A model generated the notes under the pieces. That model was not told the origin of the DNA. It saw only the letters and a list, made by a program, of their open reading frames with translations, and did not search any database. Shown here piece by piece: positions 20,793 through 29,404 of a DNA stretch of 38,414 nt (the first letter of the stretch is position 1; the number at the start of each line of letters is the position of its first letter). The translations under genes were made by a program, and so were the position numbers. This DNA comes from Acetobacter estunensis. GTDB taxonomy: Bacteria > Pseudomonadota > Alphaproteobacteria > Acetobacterales > Acetobacteraceae. The stretch spans positions 1-38,414 of the forward strand of contig NZ_WOTH01000028.1 in assembly GCF_011516945.1 (NCBI RefSeq). The letters run 5' to 3'.

Positions 20793-20866
20793 GCGCCCGT
20801 AGCTCAATTGGTTAGAGCGGGCCGCTCATAACGGCTTGGTTGCGGGTTCAAGTCCTGCCGGGCGCA
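20793..20866 (+). tRNA. tRNA with anticodon CAT (probably tRNA-Ile2, otherwise elongator Met)
   Basis: A 74-nt cloverleaf: acceptor GCGCCCG/CGGGCGC, D arm GCTC/GAGC, anticodon stem GGCCG/CGGCT with loop CTCATAA, and T arm GCGGG/CCTGC. The fully paired first acceptor base pair and the lack of three G-C pairs at the base of the anticodon stem exclude initiator tRNA. The anticodon stem and variable loop (GGC.., ..GCTTGG) resemble tRNA-Ile2, which is modified to lysidine. The CCA end is not encoded. Confidence 0.88.
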
Positions 20867-20960
20867 GGCGACAAGTCCGGGGAGGTCTGACCGGCCCACG
20901 CGCCTCCCGCCTCATCTGTGGCCCTCCTTTTCCACGACCGTATTTCAGGAGTTTCGTCCC

Positions 20961-22640
20961 GTGGCACCATATCAGTATGTCTATGTGATGAAGGACCTGA
21001 CCAAGTCCTATCCGGGCGGTCGCGAAGTGTTCAAGGGCATCACGCTCTCCTTCATGCCGGGTGCCAAGATCGGTGTTTTGGGTGTCAACGGCGCGGGTAA
21101 ATCCACGTTGCTCAAAATCATGGCCGGCATCGACAAGGAATACGGTGGTGAGGCGTGGGCCGCTGAGGGCGTGCGTGTGGGCTATCTGGAGCAGGAGCCC
21201 AAGCTCGATCCGAACCTGACGGTGGGCGAGAACGTGGCGTTGGGCTTTGGCGACCTCAAGAAGGCCGTGGATCGTTTCAACGAGATTTCCGCCAAGTTCG
21301 CCGAGCCAATGGACGATGAGGAGATGAACGCTCTCCTCGCGGAGCAGGCCGAGCTTCAGGAAAAGATCGACGCAGGCGATGGTTGGGAGCTGGACCGTAA
21401 GCTCGACATCGCACTCGATGCGCTGCGCTGTCCGCCGGCCGACAGCCCCGTGGACAAGCTCTCCGGTGGTGAGCGCCGCCGTGTAGCGCTGTGCCGTCTG
21501 CTGCTCGAAAAGCCCGATCTGCTGCTGCTCGATGAGCCGACCAACCATCTCGACGCCGAAAGTGTGGCGTGGCTGGAAAAGACCCTGCGCGACTATCAGG
21601 GCACCGTCATGGTCATCACCCATGACCGTTACTTCCTCGACAACGTGACGAACTGGATTCTCGAGATCGAGCGCGGTCGCGGTTATCCGTTCGAGGGCAA
21701 TTATTCTTCGTGGCTGGAGCAGAAGCGCAAGCGTCTGGCGCAGGAAGAGAAGGAAGAGAGCGGCCGCCAGCGGGCCCTTGCGGCCGAGCAGGAGTGGATC
21801 GCCTCCAGCCCGAAGGCCCGTCAGGCCAAGAGCAAGGCCCGCATCACCAAATACGAAGAGCTGCTGGCCAAGAGCAACGAGAAGACCTCCGGCACGGCGG
21901 AAATCGTCATCACGCCCGGTCCGCGTCTGGGCAATGTGGTGATCGAGGCCGAGGATCTGACGAAGGGCTTTGGCGATCGCCTGCTGATCGACAATCTCAG
22001 CTTCAAGCTTCCCCCCGGTGGCATTGTTGGCATCATCGGTCCCAATGGCGCGGGTAAATCGACGCTGTTCAAGATGATCACGGGACAGGAGAAGCCCGAC
22101 AGCGGAACGCTGACCATCGGTGATACGGTGGAACTGGGTTACGTGGACCAGTCGCGCGACAGTCTCGATGACAACAAGAACGTCTGGGAAGAGATCTCGG
22201 GCGGCACGGATGTCATCTATCTGGGCAAGCGGGCGGTCGCTTCCCGTGCGTATGTCGGCGCGTTCAACTTCAAGGGCGCGGACCAGCAGAAAAAGGTCGG
22301 TGTGCTGTCGGGTGGTGAGCGTAACCGCGTGCATCTGGCCAAGATGTTGCGCAAGGAAAGCAACGTTCTGCTGCTCGATGAGCCGACCAACGATCTCGAC
22401 GTGGACACGCTGCGTGCGCTGGAAGACGCGCTGGCGGAGTATCCGGGCTGCGCGGTCATCATCACCCATGATCGCTGGTTCCTTGACCGTCTGGCCACCC
22501 ATATCCTCGCCTTCGAGGGTGACAGCCATGTCGAGTGGTTCGAGGGCAACTTCGAGGCCTATGAAGCGGACAAGCGACGCCGTCTCGGTGACGCCTCCAC
22601 CGAGCCGAGCCGCATCAAGTATCGCCCGCTCGCGCGCTGA
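20961..22640 (+). CDS. ettA: Energy-dependent translational throttle protein EttA (ABC-F)
   Basis: EttA binds the ribosomal E site and couples the ADP/ATP ratio to the first elongation step. The 559-residue soluble ABC-F protein has two ATPase modules and no membrane part. Walker [10 protein letters not shown] is at 41-49 with LSGGERRR and [11 protein letters not shown]. The second set is GPNGAGKST with LSGGERNR and [11 protein letters not shown]. Between the first Walker A and its signature lies the arm insertion of EttA (about 95-140), and a charged linker helix ([15 protein letters not shown]) joins the modules. The GTG start is supported by AGGAG at 20947-20951. It follows the CAT tRNA by 94 nt. 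Confidence 0.95.
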   Translation: MAPYQYVYVMKDLTKSYPGGREVFKGITLSFMPGAKIGVLGVNGAGKSTLLKIMAGIDKEYGGEAWAAEGVRVGYLEQEPKLDPNLTVGENVALGFGDLKKAVDRFNEISAKFAEPMDDEEMNALLAEQAELQEKIDAGDGWELDRKLDIALDALRCPPADSPVDKLSGGERRRVALCRLLLEKPDLLLLDEPTNHLDAESVAWLEKTLRDYQGTVMVITHDRYFLDNVTNWILEIERGRGYPFEGNYSSWLEQKRKRLAQEEKEESGRQRALAAEQEWIASSPKARQAKSKARITKYEELLAKSNEKTSGTAEIVITPGPRLGNVVIEAEDLTKGFGDRLLIDNLSFKLPPGGIVGIIGPNGAGKSTLFKMITGQEKPDSGTLTIGDTVELGYVDQSRDSLDDNKNVWEEISGGTDVIYLGKRAVASRAYVGAFNFKGADQQKKVGVLSGGERNRVHLAKMLRKESNVLLLDEPTNDLDVDTLRALEDALAEYPGCAVIITHDRWFLDRLATHILAFEGDSHVEWFEGNFEAYEADKRRRLGDASTEPSRIKYRPLAR

Positions 22641-22678
22641 GCGGGCGCGCGGTTGTCCTCACGTTGTCTCGCCGGGAT

Positions 22679-22714
22679 CGGGGAGCATGATCGGTTCTGA
22701 TCGGTTCCCCGTTT
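22679..22714 (+). terminator. Possible terminator after ettA
   Basis: CGGGGA (22679-22684) pairs with TCCCCG (22706-22711), followed by TTT. An inner GATC/GATC match may lengthen the stem. It is weak. Confidence 0.35.
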
Positions 22715-22736
22715 GTCGGTGTGGTTATGTGGGACG

Positions 22737-23267
22737 ATGAATCTCAACTCCCTGCGCACAGGGCGGCTGACACTGTCGCCCGTGTCATGGCGCGACATGA
22801 ACGACATCGCGCGGCTGAAAGCCGATGGCGCGGCGTTCGGCATGATGCTGGGCGGTGTGCGTAACCGCCAGCAGGCGGAAGCGGACATGGTGTCCGACAT
22901 CACCACATGGGCGAAACATGGCTCCGGCATGTTCGCCATCCGTGAGAACGGCAAACTGATCGGGATTACCGGTATTCACGAGCGCCCGGACGGGCGTGGC
23001 ATGGCGCTGCGCTTCGCCATCCATCCTTCGGCGTCAGGTCGGGGGCTGGCCCGGGAAGCGGCGGCGGCGGCACTTCGGCACGCGCATGCGGCGGGCATCG
23101 GGCGTGTGATCGCCATCGCCCGTGACACCAACATCGCCTCGCGCAAGGTATTGGGCGGTATCGGCATGCATGTGTGCGACAGCTTCATGCGCGATGGACA
23201 TGAGATGCTGGTGTTCGAGAGTATGGCGGACAGGCGCTCTCAGGACAGCACCGAGCGGGGGAAATAA
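22737..23267 (+). CDS. GNAT family N-acetyltransferase (RimJ/RimL-like)
   Basis: The 176-residue acetyl-CoA-dependent acyltransferase has a GNAT fold. The RLTLSPVSWRDMNDIARL opening and the acetyl-CoA loop (HPSASGRGLAREAAAAAL, near residues 97-114) are clear, as is the C-terminal RDTNIASRKVLGGIGM motif of the RimJ/RimL branch. Its acceptor (protein N-terminus or small amine) is not predictable. A GTG at 22713 is also in frame, but the family pattern begins after Met 22737. Its 3' end overlaps the convergent amidase gene by 28 nt. Confidence 0.85.
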   Translation: MNLNSLRTGRLTLSPVSWRDMNDIARLKADGAAFGMMLGGVRNRQQAEADMVSDITTWAKHGSGMFAIRENGKLIGITGIHERPDGRGMALRFAIHPSASGRGLAREAAAAALRHAHAAGIGRVIAIARDTNIASRKVLGGIGMHVCDSFMRDGHEMLVFESMADRRSQDSTERGK

Positions 23268-24184
23268 AACGAGATCACCCAGTTGGGCTGGTCCACGATC
23301 TCGGAGATGCGTAGATCGCCGCACACCGAACACAGCATGTAGGCCTCCATCGGTGTCAGACGATGCGCGTCCGTCAACAGATCGATCATGTGCATCACGC
23401 TCTCACGGGCCGCCGTCATCAGATCAGGTCCGATGCCGGTCGTAACTTCGTACCCGGCGCTGTCGAGATGCCGGGTGACGGGACCGGGCGTTGTGAAACG
23501 GGGTGAAGCGAGTCGGGCGTCGCGCACGAGATCGAGTGTGACGACGACATCCATCTGGCTTTCGATCGCGGTGCCGCAGACTTCTCCATCCCCCTGCGCG
23601 GCGTGTGTATCGCCAATGGAAAACAGGGCCCCCTCGACTTCGACCGGCAGATAAAGCGTGACGCCTTCCGTTAGATCCCGGATGTCGAGATTGCCGCCCA
23701 CGCGACGGGGCGGCACGACCGAATGCTGGCCCGCTTCCATCGGGGCGACACCGACGGTGCCTGCAAAGGGTTTGAGGGGCACACGGAAACCCGAACCATG
23801 CAGCGCCGGTGTCATGGCGTCCGGATCGTAGGTCCACATGTGCAGGGCCGGATCGGGAAACTGGTCGGCAAGCAACCCGAAGCCCGGAATGTTGGCGGTC
23901 CAGCCAAGTCCGGACGGGATGAACTTGTGGAAGGTGACTTTCAGGGCGTCACCCGGTCGGGCGCCCTCCACGAAGACGGGCCCCGTCACCGGGTTGGTGA
24001 GACTGAAATCCAGCGTCCTTACGTCGTCCGCCGTGGAACCGGCATGGAAATGACCATCCGCGGCGTCCACACATTCGAAATGGATCGTCTCACCGGGACG
24101 GGTGGTAAGGGCGGGTGCGAAATCACGATTCCAGCCGAAATGTCGGTGGGCACGATGAATGGTATGAGCGCAGGCGACACACAT
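23240..24184 (-). CDS. Acetamidase/formamidase family protein
   Basis: The 314-residue protein belongs to the FmdA/AmdA family, which hydrolyses short amides such as formamide and acetamide to ammonia and the acid. Family features are NPVTGPVFVEGARPGDALKV (about residues 63-82), the core FSIGDTHAAQGDGEVCGTAIE (metal-site Asp, His, Gln), and the C-terminal AYMLCSVCGDLRISEIVD. The length is normal. GAGAGG 8 nt upstream supports the ATG. It could supply nitrogen from amides. Its last 28 nt overlap the end of the GNAT gene on the other strand. Confidence 0.9.
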   Translation of the reverse strand: MCVACAHTIHRAHRHFGWNRDFAPALTTRPGETIHFECVDAADGHFHAGSTADDVRTLDFSLTNPVTGPVFVEGARPGDALKVTFHKFIPSGLGWTANIPGFGLLADQFPDPALHMWTYDPDAMTPALHGSGFRVPLKPFAGTVGVAPMEAGQHSVVPPRRVGGNLDIRDLTEGVTLYLPVEVEGALFSIGDTHAAQGDGEVCGTAIESQMDVVVTLDLVRDARLASPRFTTPGPVTRHLDSAGYEVTTGIGPDLMTAARESVMHMIDLLTDAHRLTPMEAYMLCSVCGDLRISEIVDQPNWVISFYFPRSVLS

Positions 24185-24309
24185 GCGAACGGCCTCTCGT
24201 CAGGAGTGAACGAAGGGTATGCATGGGGCAGCGTAGACTCATCGGCCGCTTGGGGCGACGGAAAATGTTTCTTGTACGAAACGTCCGCCGCCTTCGCCGC
24301 AGGTGGGCG

Positions 24310-25266
24310 TTATGGCGCGCTCGCGGCTTCCAGTTCCGTCATGTCCTGTGGCGTGAGGTCCAGACTGACGGCCTTTGCGAAGCTCTCAATCTGGGAAATC
24401 TTCGTTGCGCTGGCAATGGGGGCTGTTACGCCTTCCCGTTCGATAAGCCAGGCCAGCGCCACTTCAGCATCTTTCGCGCCGTGACGTTCTGCCACCTTAT
24501 CCAATGCCTCGAGAATCTTCAGTCCACGCGGGGTGAGATAGCTCTTCACCTTGTCGCCGCGCTTGCTGTCGCCGATATCGGCTTCGCTGCGATATTTGCC
24601 CGACAGAAAGCCGGAGGCCAGTGCGTAATAGGGGATGACCCCAAGCCCGTCCCGTAAGCAGAGATCGCGCAACGGGCCGTCATACGACGCACGGTCGTAG
24701 AGATTGTATTCAGGTTGCAGCACTTGATAGGCGGGCAATCCTTCGGCTTTCGCGATGTCCATGGCGGCGCTCAGTTGCGCTGCATCGAAATTCGAGGCGC
24801 CTATGGAGCGGATTTTCCCTGCTTTCAGCAGCTTTTCGTAAGCGCCCAGTGTTTCCGCCTGCGGCACGCTCGGGTCGAAGCAGTGAGAGAAGTAGAGATC
24901 GATCCGCTCGATGCCCAAACGTGACAGGGAGTCCTCGACAGCCTGCAGGATCCATTTTTCGGACAACCCCGTCTTGCCCGGTTGACGCATGTCCATGCCG
25001 ACTTTTGTGAAAATCTTTACCCGGTCGCGCATTCCCGGCCGTGCTTTCAGCCACCGTCCGATGATCGTCTCGGACTCGCCGCCCCGGTTGCCGGGCACCC
25101 ACACGGAATACATGTCAGCCGTATCGATGGCATCGAACCCATGATCGACAAAGGCATCCAGTACTTCGAAACTGGTTTTCTCATCGATCGTCCAGCCAAA
25201 GACATTGCCGCCGAACACGATGGGGGCAATCTCAAAACCTGTTTTGCCAAGCGCACGTTTTTTCAT
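24310..25266 (-). CDS. Aldo/keto reductase
   Basis: The 318-residue NADP(H)-dependent reductase has a (beta/alpha)8 barrel. Catalytic residues are Asp48 and Tyr53 (DTADMY), a Lys near 83 (IFTKVG) and the His in LYFSHCFD. The C-terminal cofactor segment (VTAPIASATKISQIE) is present. It is close to the YajO/Tas-like group of AKRs; the natural substrate is unknown. Met 25266 is chosen over an upstream start 15 nt earlier because GGAAG lies 8 nt before it. The 125 nt before the neighbouring amidase hold no gene. Confidence 0.92.
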   Translation of the reverse strand: MKKRALGKTGFEIAPIVFGGNVFGWTIDEKTSFEVLDAFVDHGFDAIDTADMYSVWVPGNRGGESETIIGRWLKARPGMRDRVKIFTKVGMDMRQPGKTGLSEKWILQAVEDSLSRLGIERIDLYFSHCFDPSVPQAETLGAYEKLLKAGKIRSIGASNFDAAQLSAAMDIAKAEGLPAYQVLQPEYNLYDRASYDGPLRDLCLRDGLGVIPYYALASGFLSGKYRSEADIGDSKRGDKVKSYLTPRGLKILEALDKVAERHGAKDAEVALAWLIEREGVTAPIASATKISQIESFAKAVSLDLTPQDMTELEAASAP

Positions 25267-25435
25267 TTTCGATCTTCCCAAATGTGTCGTTGTCTGGGGA
25301 GGAGATCAGCCGTCCGCAACGCTAATCGGAGGCGCTCCTTCCTGCATCTCACGCGCAGATCGACGCGAGAGTCCGCGGCTCGCTCCGCGTTTCTGACCGA
25401 ATGGCCACGCACACCCACAGCGCGACGGAGCGGAC

Positions 25436-26215
25436 TTAGTTGCGCCGTTCACTCGCCATCAGTCTGCGCACCAGTTCGAGGTCTGCGGGTTTGTCCACGT
25501 CCACCGCCGCGCGTCCATCGGGCATGAACACGAAACGGGCCTGAGCGCCGGTCAGCTTGCGGATGCGTGCGAGCAGGGCACGGGTGTCGAGCCTGCGTAA
25601 CAGGAACCGCAGCAACACGGACGGCCCCAACAGCCAGCCCATGCGCAGAGGATGCTTGCGCTCGTTCTCCAGCCGCCGCCACAGGGACGCCACGCGGCGC
25701 GAGACTTCGGTGCGGAACAGGAAGAGATTGCAGCCCGAGAAGGCGACATCCGCCAGGCGGATGAAGGTGCGCGCCGTGCCCGGTACATCCCGGCGCACGG
25801 TGGCTTCTTTCGCCACTCCCACGGCGAGATCGGCCGTGCCTGCGTCTTTCAGGAACGCTTCGATCCACTCCGGACGGAGCAACGGATTATCGGCGGTCGT
25901 GACGAGGAGGGGCGTGCCGCATGCGGCGAGTCCGGCGAGCACACTGGCGCTCGGGCCGTCTGCTGCCGGAATGATGTCTTCGCCGGGGAGCAGAAGCCCG
26001 TCCAGCACAGAGGGCGTTTCGATGCAGACGATGATGCGCGTGATCGCGGGTGTGGCGCGCAGCGCGTCCAGCACATGCGCGATCATCGGCTTGCCGTCGA
26101 GCGGGATCAGGGCTTTGTGCGACAGACCGGCGGCCACAGCCATCGGGTCTGCGGCCCCCTTGCGGGAGCCGGCCAGAACGAGGGCTGAAAGCGTGCCGGT
26201 GGTCGTAGCGTTCAC
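25436..26215 (-). CDS. MobA-like nucleotidyltransferase (NTP_transf_3 type)
   Basis: The 259-residue protein has a Rossmann-like nucleotidyltransferase fold. The N-terminal LVLAGSRKG loop (residues 13-21) binds NTP, SHKALIPLDGKPMI supplies the conserved Lys, and TTADNPLL gives the metal-binding Asp. The molybdenum-cofactor features of true MobA are not complete, and no moa/mob genes are near. It starts with GTG, overlapping the stop of the hydroxylase gene by 4 nt (GTGA). It is therefore the last gene of the leftward lipid operon. By context it may activate a head group (sugar or polyol phosphate) for a membrane lipid; this is inference. Confidence 0.75.
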   Translation of the reverse strand: MNATTTGTLSALVLAGSRKGAADPMAVAAGLSHKALIPLDGKPMIAHVLDALRATPAITRIIVCIETPSVLDGLLLPGEDIIPAADGPSASVLAGLAACGTPLLVTTADNPLLRPEWIEAFLKDAGTADLAVGVAKEATVRRDVPGTARTFIRLADVAFSGCNLFLFRTEVSRRVASLWRRLENERKHPLRMGWLLGPSVLLRFLLRRLDTRALLARIRKLTGAQARFVFMPDGRAAVDVDKPADLELVRRLMASERRN

Positions 26216-27003
26216 GCGGCGGTCCTGTCCGTCCGTGACGAGGGGCGGGCGCCGTCAGGACGGTCGCGCGGTGCGGAACCTGTCAGTTCCATCACCCACG
26301 GATAGCGCTGGGCTTCCTCGATGTCATAGCCGAGGTTGAAGACCGTGGGGCTACGCGGACGGCTTTTCGCATCGGTGTAAAGGGTGCCGAAGGCACGATC
26401 CACGACGTAACTGGTGATGCCGAAATTGATGTCTTCATCATGGAAGTGATGGAGAACGTGCCACGCCTTCATCTTCTGGATCCACGCGGCCTTGGGTTTG
26501 TAGTTTAGGTGCTGGATGCAGTGGAAGAACTCATAGATGCACGTGATGGTCACACCGGTGCCGAAAGCGGCGGCACTGCATCCCCAGCCCCCGATCAGCC
26601 AGCCCACGGGAATGGTCACGGCGGCGATGGTGGGAAGTGTGGTGGCCGGTGCGCCGAACAGCACATCGAGCAGGTGCGGATCCTGATGGTGATCGAAGTG
26701 GATGCGCTTCCACAGAGCCGCCGTCCAGCGCGACTTGTAGAGCCACTGACCGTGCAGCACATAACGGTGCAGTAGATACCACACGAGAGGGTAAACCAGC
26801 ATCACGGCCACCACGGAGGCGGCAAGCGGCACCCAGCCGGGGGCGAGATGCACGACGAGCGCCACACTGATGACGATGAGGGCAAAATACAGCAGGATCG
26901 TCGGATAGGTGAGATACGCCACCCAGAGCTGGCGCAGGTTCATCTTGCCGAGATCGAAGCTGCGCCCGGACCGGATGGTCGAATTGCGCAAGGTGGCGCT
27001 CAT
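26212..27003 (-). CDS. Sterol desaturase / fatty acid hydroxylase family protein
   Basis: The 263-residue integral membrane di-iron enzyme has hydrophobic helices near residues 31-50 and 60-80 and again at about 125-150. The eight-His motif set is present: HRYVLH (HxxxxH), HFDHH (HxxHH), HCIQH and HVLHHFH. This superfamily hydroxylates or desaturates lipid chains and includes the enzymes that 2-hydroxylate ceramide acyl chains or hydroxylate sphingoid bases. Known acetobacterial ceramides carry 2-hydroxy acyl chains, so that role is plausible here. The ATG overlaps the lptG stop (ATGA at 27000-27003). The frame upstream to 27489 lies within lptG and is not coding. Confidence 0.85.
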   Translation of the reverse strand: MSATLRNSTIRSGRSFDLGKMNLRQLWVAYLTYPTILLYFALIVISVALVVHLAPGWVPLAASVVAVMLVYPLVWYLLHRYVLHGQWLYKSRWTAALWKRIHFDHHQDPHLLDVLFGAPATTLPTIAAVTIPVGWLIGGWGCSAAAFGTGVTITCIYEFFHCIQHLNYKPKAAWIQKMKAWHVLHHFHDEDINFGITSYVVDRAFGTLYTDAKSRPRSPTVFNLGYDIEEAQRYPWVMELTGSAPRDRPDGARPSSRTDRTAA

Positions 27004-28160
27004 TTGTCCTCGTTCCTCAAAAGCGCGGTGCAGGCGGCAAGCAGGAAGATAAGCAGGCCGGGCGCCGTCGCAACGGGCGCCGGAAGCAGGCCCGCATTGC
27101 CCATGGCGCGGAACATGCCCTGCACGATGATGAAGAGCAAACCGCCACCGAGACACCAGACGGGGAGCCAGCTCCGCAGCCCGGTGCGCGGAGGAATATA
27201 GATCACCGGCAGCGCCAGCAAAAGCATGACGATGAAAGCCAGAGGTCGGAGCAGGCGCTCGAACAGGGCGGCCCGCAGATAACCGGGGGTCTGGTTGGTC
27301 GCGATGTGTCCGTGCAGGGCCGCGAGAATCATGCCCGAGGAGAAGGGGATGGATTCCTGCGCCAGCCGCAGCATGTCCGTCGGCCCAAAAGGGTTGATCC
27401 ACATGGCCGACTCGCGCGCGCTTTCGGTGGCCGTGGCGTCGTGCGCTTCCAGCGAGACGGTGATGCAGCGAATGCCCGAGAGCGTCCATTGCCCCTGCGC
27501 GTGAACCGCGCGTTCGGCGTGAAGCGTGCGCAGCAGACGGCCCTCCGAGTCCCGGTCATAGAGATCGATTCCCACCGCTTCATGTCCGGCGCGGGCCACA
27601 TGATGGACATGGGCCAGTTCGTTGGCGGCGGGCGGTGTGGAGAGAGTGGGCATGGGGCAGGCGGAAGCCTGTCCGCCGGGCACATGGAACCAGAAGGAAC
27701 GGCCGGTCTCGGGATGTGGATCGGTGCGGTTCCACCACGCGGCCAGTGCCAGTTCCGAGCGCGGTGTGACCTGATCTTCCATGGCGAAGCCGAAACCACC
27801 GATCAGCAGCGTGACGGGAACGAGGCGGATGAAGAAGCCCAGCGGAGACAGCCCGGCCGCCCGCAGGATGGCGACCTCGCTGTTCATCGTCATCTGTGTG
27901 AGCAGCAGCAGGGCGCCGATCAGTACGCTCAGCGGCAGGGCGTTGAGCAGCATGGCGGGCAAATGCAGGCCCATATAGGTCAGCACGCCGCCAAAGCCGA
28001 GATGGCGCTTGAGGATGGGCGTCATCTGTTCCAGCAGCGCCAGGATTTCCATCAGCGCGATGAGGATGGCGCAGCACATGACCGTGCGCGAAAGCAGGCT
28101 GAAGGAGAGGTAGCGCAGCAGGACATGCCGAGGGCCGCGCGGAATCGCGGGGTCTCTCAT
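27000..28160 (-). CDS. lptG: LptG-like lipid export permease (YjgP/YjgQ family)
   Basis: The 386-residue protein belongs to the LptF/LptG family, which together with the LptB ATPase extracts lipid from the inner membrane and feeds it to LptC. There are three N-terminal helices (about 15-130), a periplasmic beta-jellyroll (about 135-280) and three C-terminal helices, including LRPLAFIVMLLLALPVIYIPPR. Its order after LptF and its length support LptG over LptF. It overlaps both neighbours by 4 nt. The setting is unusual: the gene lies inside a lipid-modification operon rather than beside pepA or lptD. Either it is the general LPS exporter, or it is a paralogue for another lipid. Confidence 0.88.
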   Translation of the reverse strand: MRDPAIPRGPRHVLLRYLSFSLLSRTVMCCAILIALMEILALLEQMTPILKRHLGFGGVLTYMGLHLPAMLLNALPLSVLIGALLLLTQMTMNSEVAILRAAGLSPLGFFIRLVPVTLLIGGFGFAMEDQVTPRSELALAAWWNRTDPHPETGRSFWFHVPGGQASACPMPTLSTPPAANELAHVHHVARAGHEAVGIDLYDRDSEGRLLRTLHAERAVHAQGQWTLSGIRCITVSLEAHDATATESARESAMWINPFGPTDMLRLAQESIPFSSGMILAALHGHIATNQTPGYLRAALFERLLRPLAFIVMLLLALPVIYIPPRTGLRSWLPVWCLGGGLLFIIVQGMFRAMGNAGLLPAPVATAPGLLIFLLAACTALLRNEDK

Positions 28161-29404
28161 GACGCGGCGCTCTCCTGCGGGGCCGCCGGACGGACGCGGC
28201 GGATGGGCAGGATTTGGCCACGGAACAGCATCAGCAGCACACAGGCTCCGCAGAAGACCAGTGTGGGGGGCCAGATCACCAGAAAGGGCGAGGACTTGCC
28301 GCTGGCCACCAGACTCTCGCCCATCTGAAGGATGTGGTCATAGGTCACGAGAACCAGCACGGCCACTGCCAGCCCTGAACTGCTGCGCTTGCGTTTTCCG
28401 ATAATGGCCAGAGAAACAGCCAGCACGGGAATGAAGGGGATCGACAGGCTGCGGGCGAGACGGAAATTCAGTTCGGCCCTCAGGCTGGCCAGTGGGATGT
28501 CGGCTTGCGTGGCCGCTGAGGCCGGGACCTGCGGCTGAGGATCGCCGCGTTTGACGGTGCGGATTTTGCTGGCCAGTTCGTGGGAGGTGAGTTCGCGCTC
28601 ATCGTCGCCACGATGGCGAAAGGATGCGGCCTGCGCGCGGGAAATCAGGCGCACGGCGTGGTCGAAGGTGGTGACGGTGGACTGTTCGCCCGGGCGCACC
28701 GTGAGGATGGAGCCGTCGAACAGTTCGATCTGCACCTCTCCCTTGGAGGTGTCGCTACGGATGGTGCCTGTGCGGGCGGTGATGTCGCGCTCCCGATCGT
28801 CGCTCATGTCACGGATGAACACATTGATCAGATGCGACCCGGCGTGATCGACGCGGTCCGCCGTCAGGGTGAGGGAGCCGGAGGGGGAGGCGAACATGCC
28901 GGACTGGAGCACGGGGGACCATCCGGCATGGCGGGCGAAGTAGAATCCCTCGCGGAACTGGTAGCGCGCATGGGGTTGGAGATAGCCGTAGAGCAGCATC
29001 GACAGCACGCCGATGACAGCGCCTGTGATGGCGAAAGGCCGCGCGACGCGGGCCAGCGAGACGCCGCTGCTCATCAGCGCGTCCAGTTCGTCGCCCTCGC
29101 TCATGCGGCGCACGACGACGAAGACCGACACGCACAAAGCGGCGGGCAGGGCGAGGCCCATATAGTGCGGCAACAGGTCGGCCAGCAGCTTGACGAGGGT
29201 GGAATAGGGGCTGGCGGCAGAGGCGAGAACATTGAGCAGCACCAGCAGCCGTTCTAGCAGCAGCGCGATCAGCACGACCGAAATGGCGATGGTAAAGGGC
29301 GGGACGGTCTGCGCCAGCAGATAGGAGTCGAGCGTACCCGGCCGCAGCCAGCGCGGCAGGCGCGCGAGCGGTGGGATGTAGGCGGACTCCTTCGGCGTGG
29401 TCAT
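28157..29404 (-). CDS. lptF: LptF-like lipid export permease (YjgP/YjgQ family)
   Basis: The 415-residue partner of LptG has the same six-helix plus jellyroll plan. After an N-terminal extension of about 25 residues comes LDSYLLAQTVPPFTIAIS, then LERLLVLLNVLAS. The coupling-helix region (RRMSEGDELDALMSSGVS) resembles LptF/LptG E-x-x-A-L-x-S-x-G motifs that contact LptB. The periplasmic domain lies near residues 150-300. Its start overlaps the phosphoesterase stop (ATGA, 29401-29404), and its end overlaps lptG in the same way, so the five genes are translationally coupled. Confidence 0.88.
   Translation of the reverse strand: MTTPKESAYIPPLARLPRWLRPGTLDSYLLAQTVPPFTIAISVVLIALLLERLLVLLNVLASAASPYSTLVKLLADLLPHYMGLALPAALCVSVFVVVRRMSEGDELDALMSSGVSLARVARPFAITGAVIGVLSMLLYGYLQPHARYQFREGFYFARHAGWSPVLQSGMFASPSGSLTLTADRVDHAGSHLINVFIRDMSDDRERDITARTGTIRSDTSKGEVQIELFDGSILTVRPGEQSTVTTFDHAVRLISRAQAASFRHRGDDERELTSHELASKIRTVKRGDPQPQVPASAATQADIPLASLRAELNFRLARSLSIPFIPVLAVSLAIIGKRKRSSSGLAVAVLVLVTYDHILQMGESLVASGKSSPFLVIWPPTLVFCGACVLLMLFRGQILPIRRVRPAAPQESAAS

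Noticed and set aside
22737..23267. GNAT protein as the missing ceramide N-acyltransferase
   Set aside because: Its motifs are those of the RimJ/RimL branch, and it lies far from the lipid genes.
27004..27489. Extended 425-residue version of the hydroxylase
   Set aside because: The extra part is an out-of-frame reading of lptG. The ATGA overlap at 27000-27003 gives the natural start.
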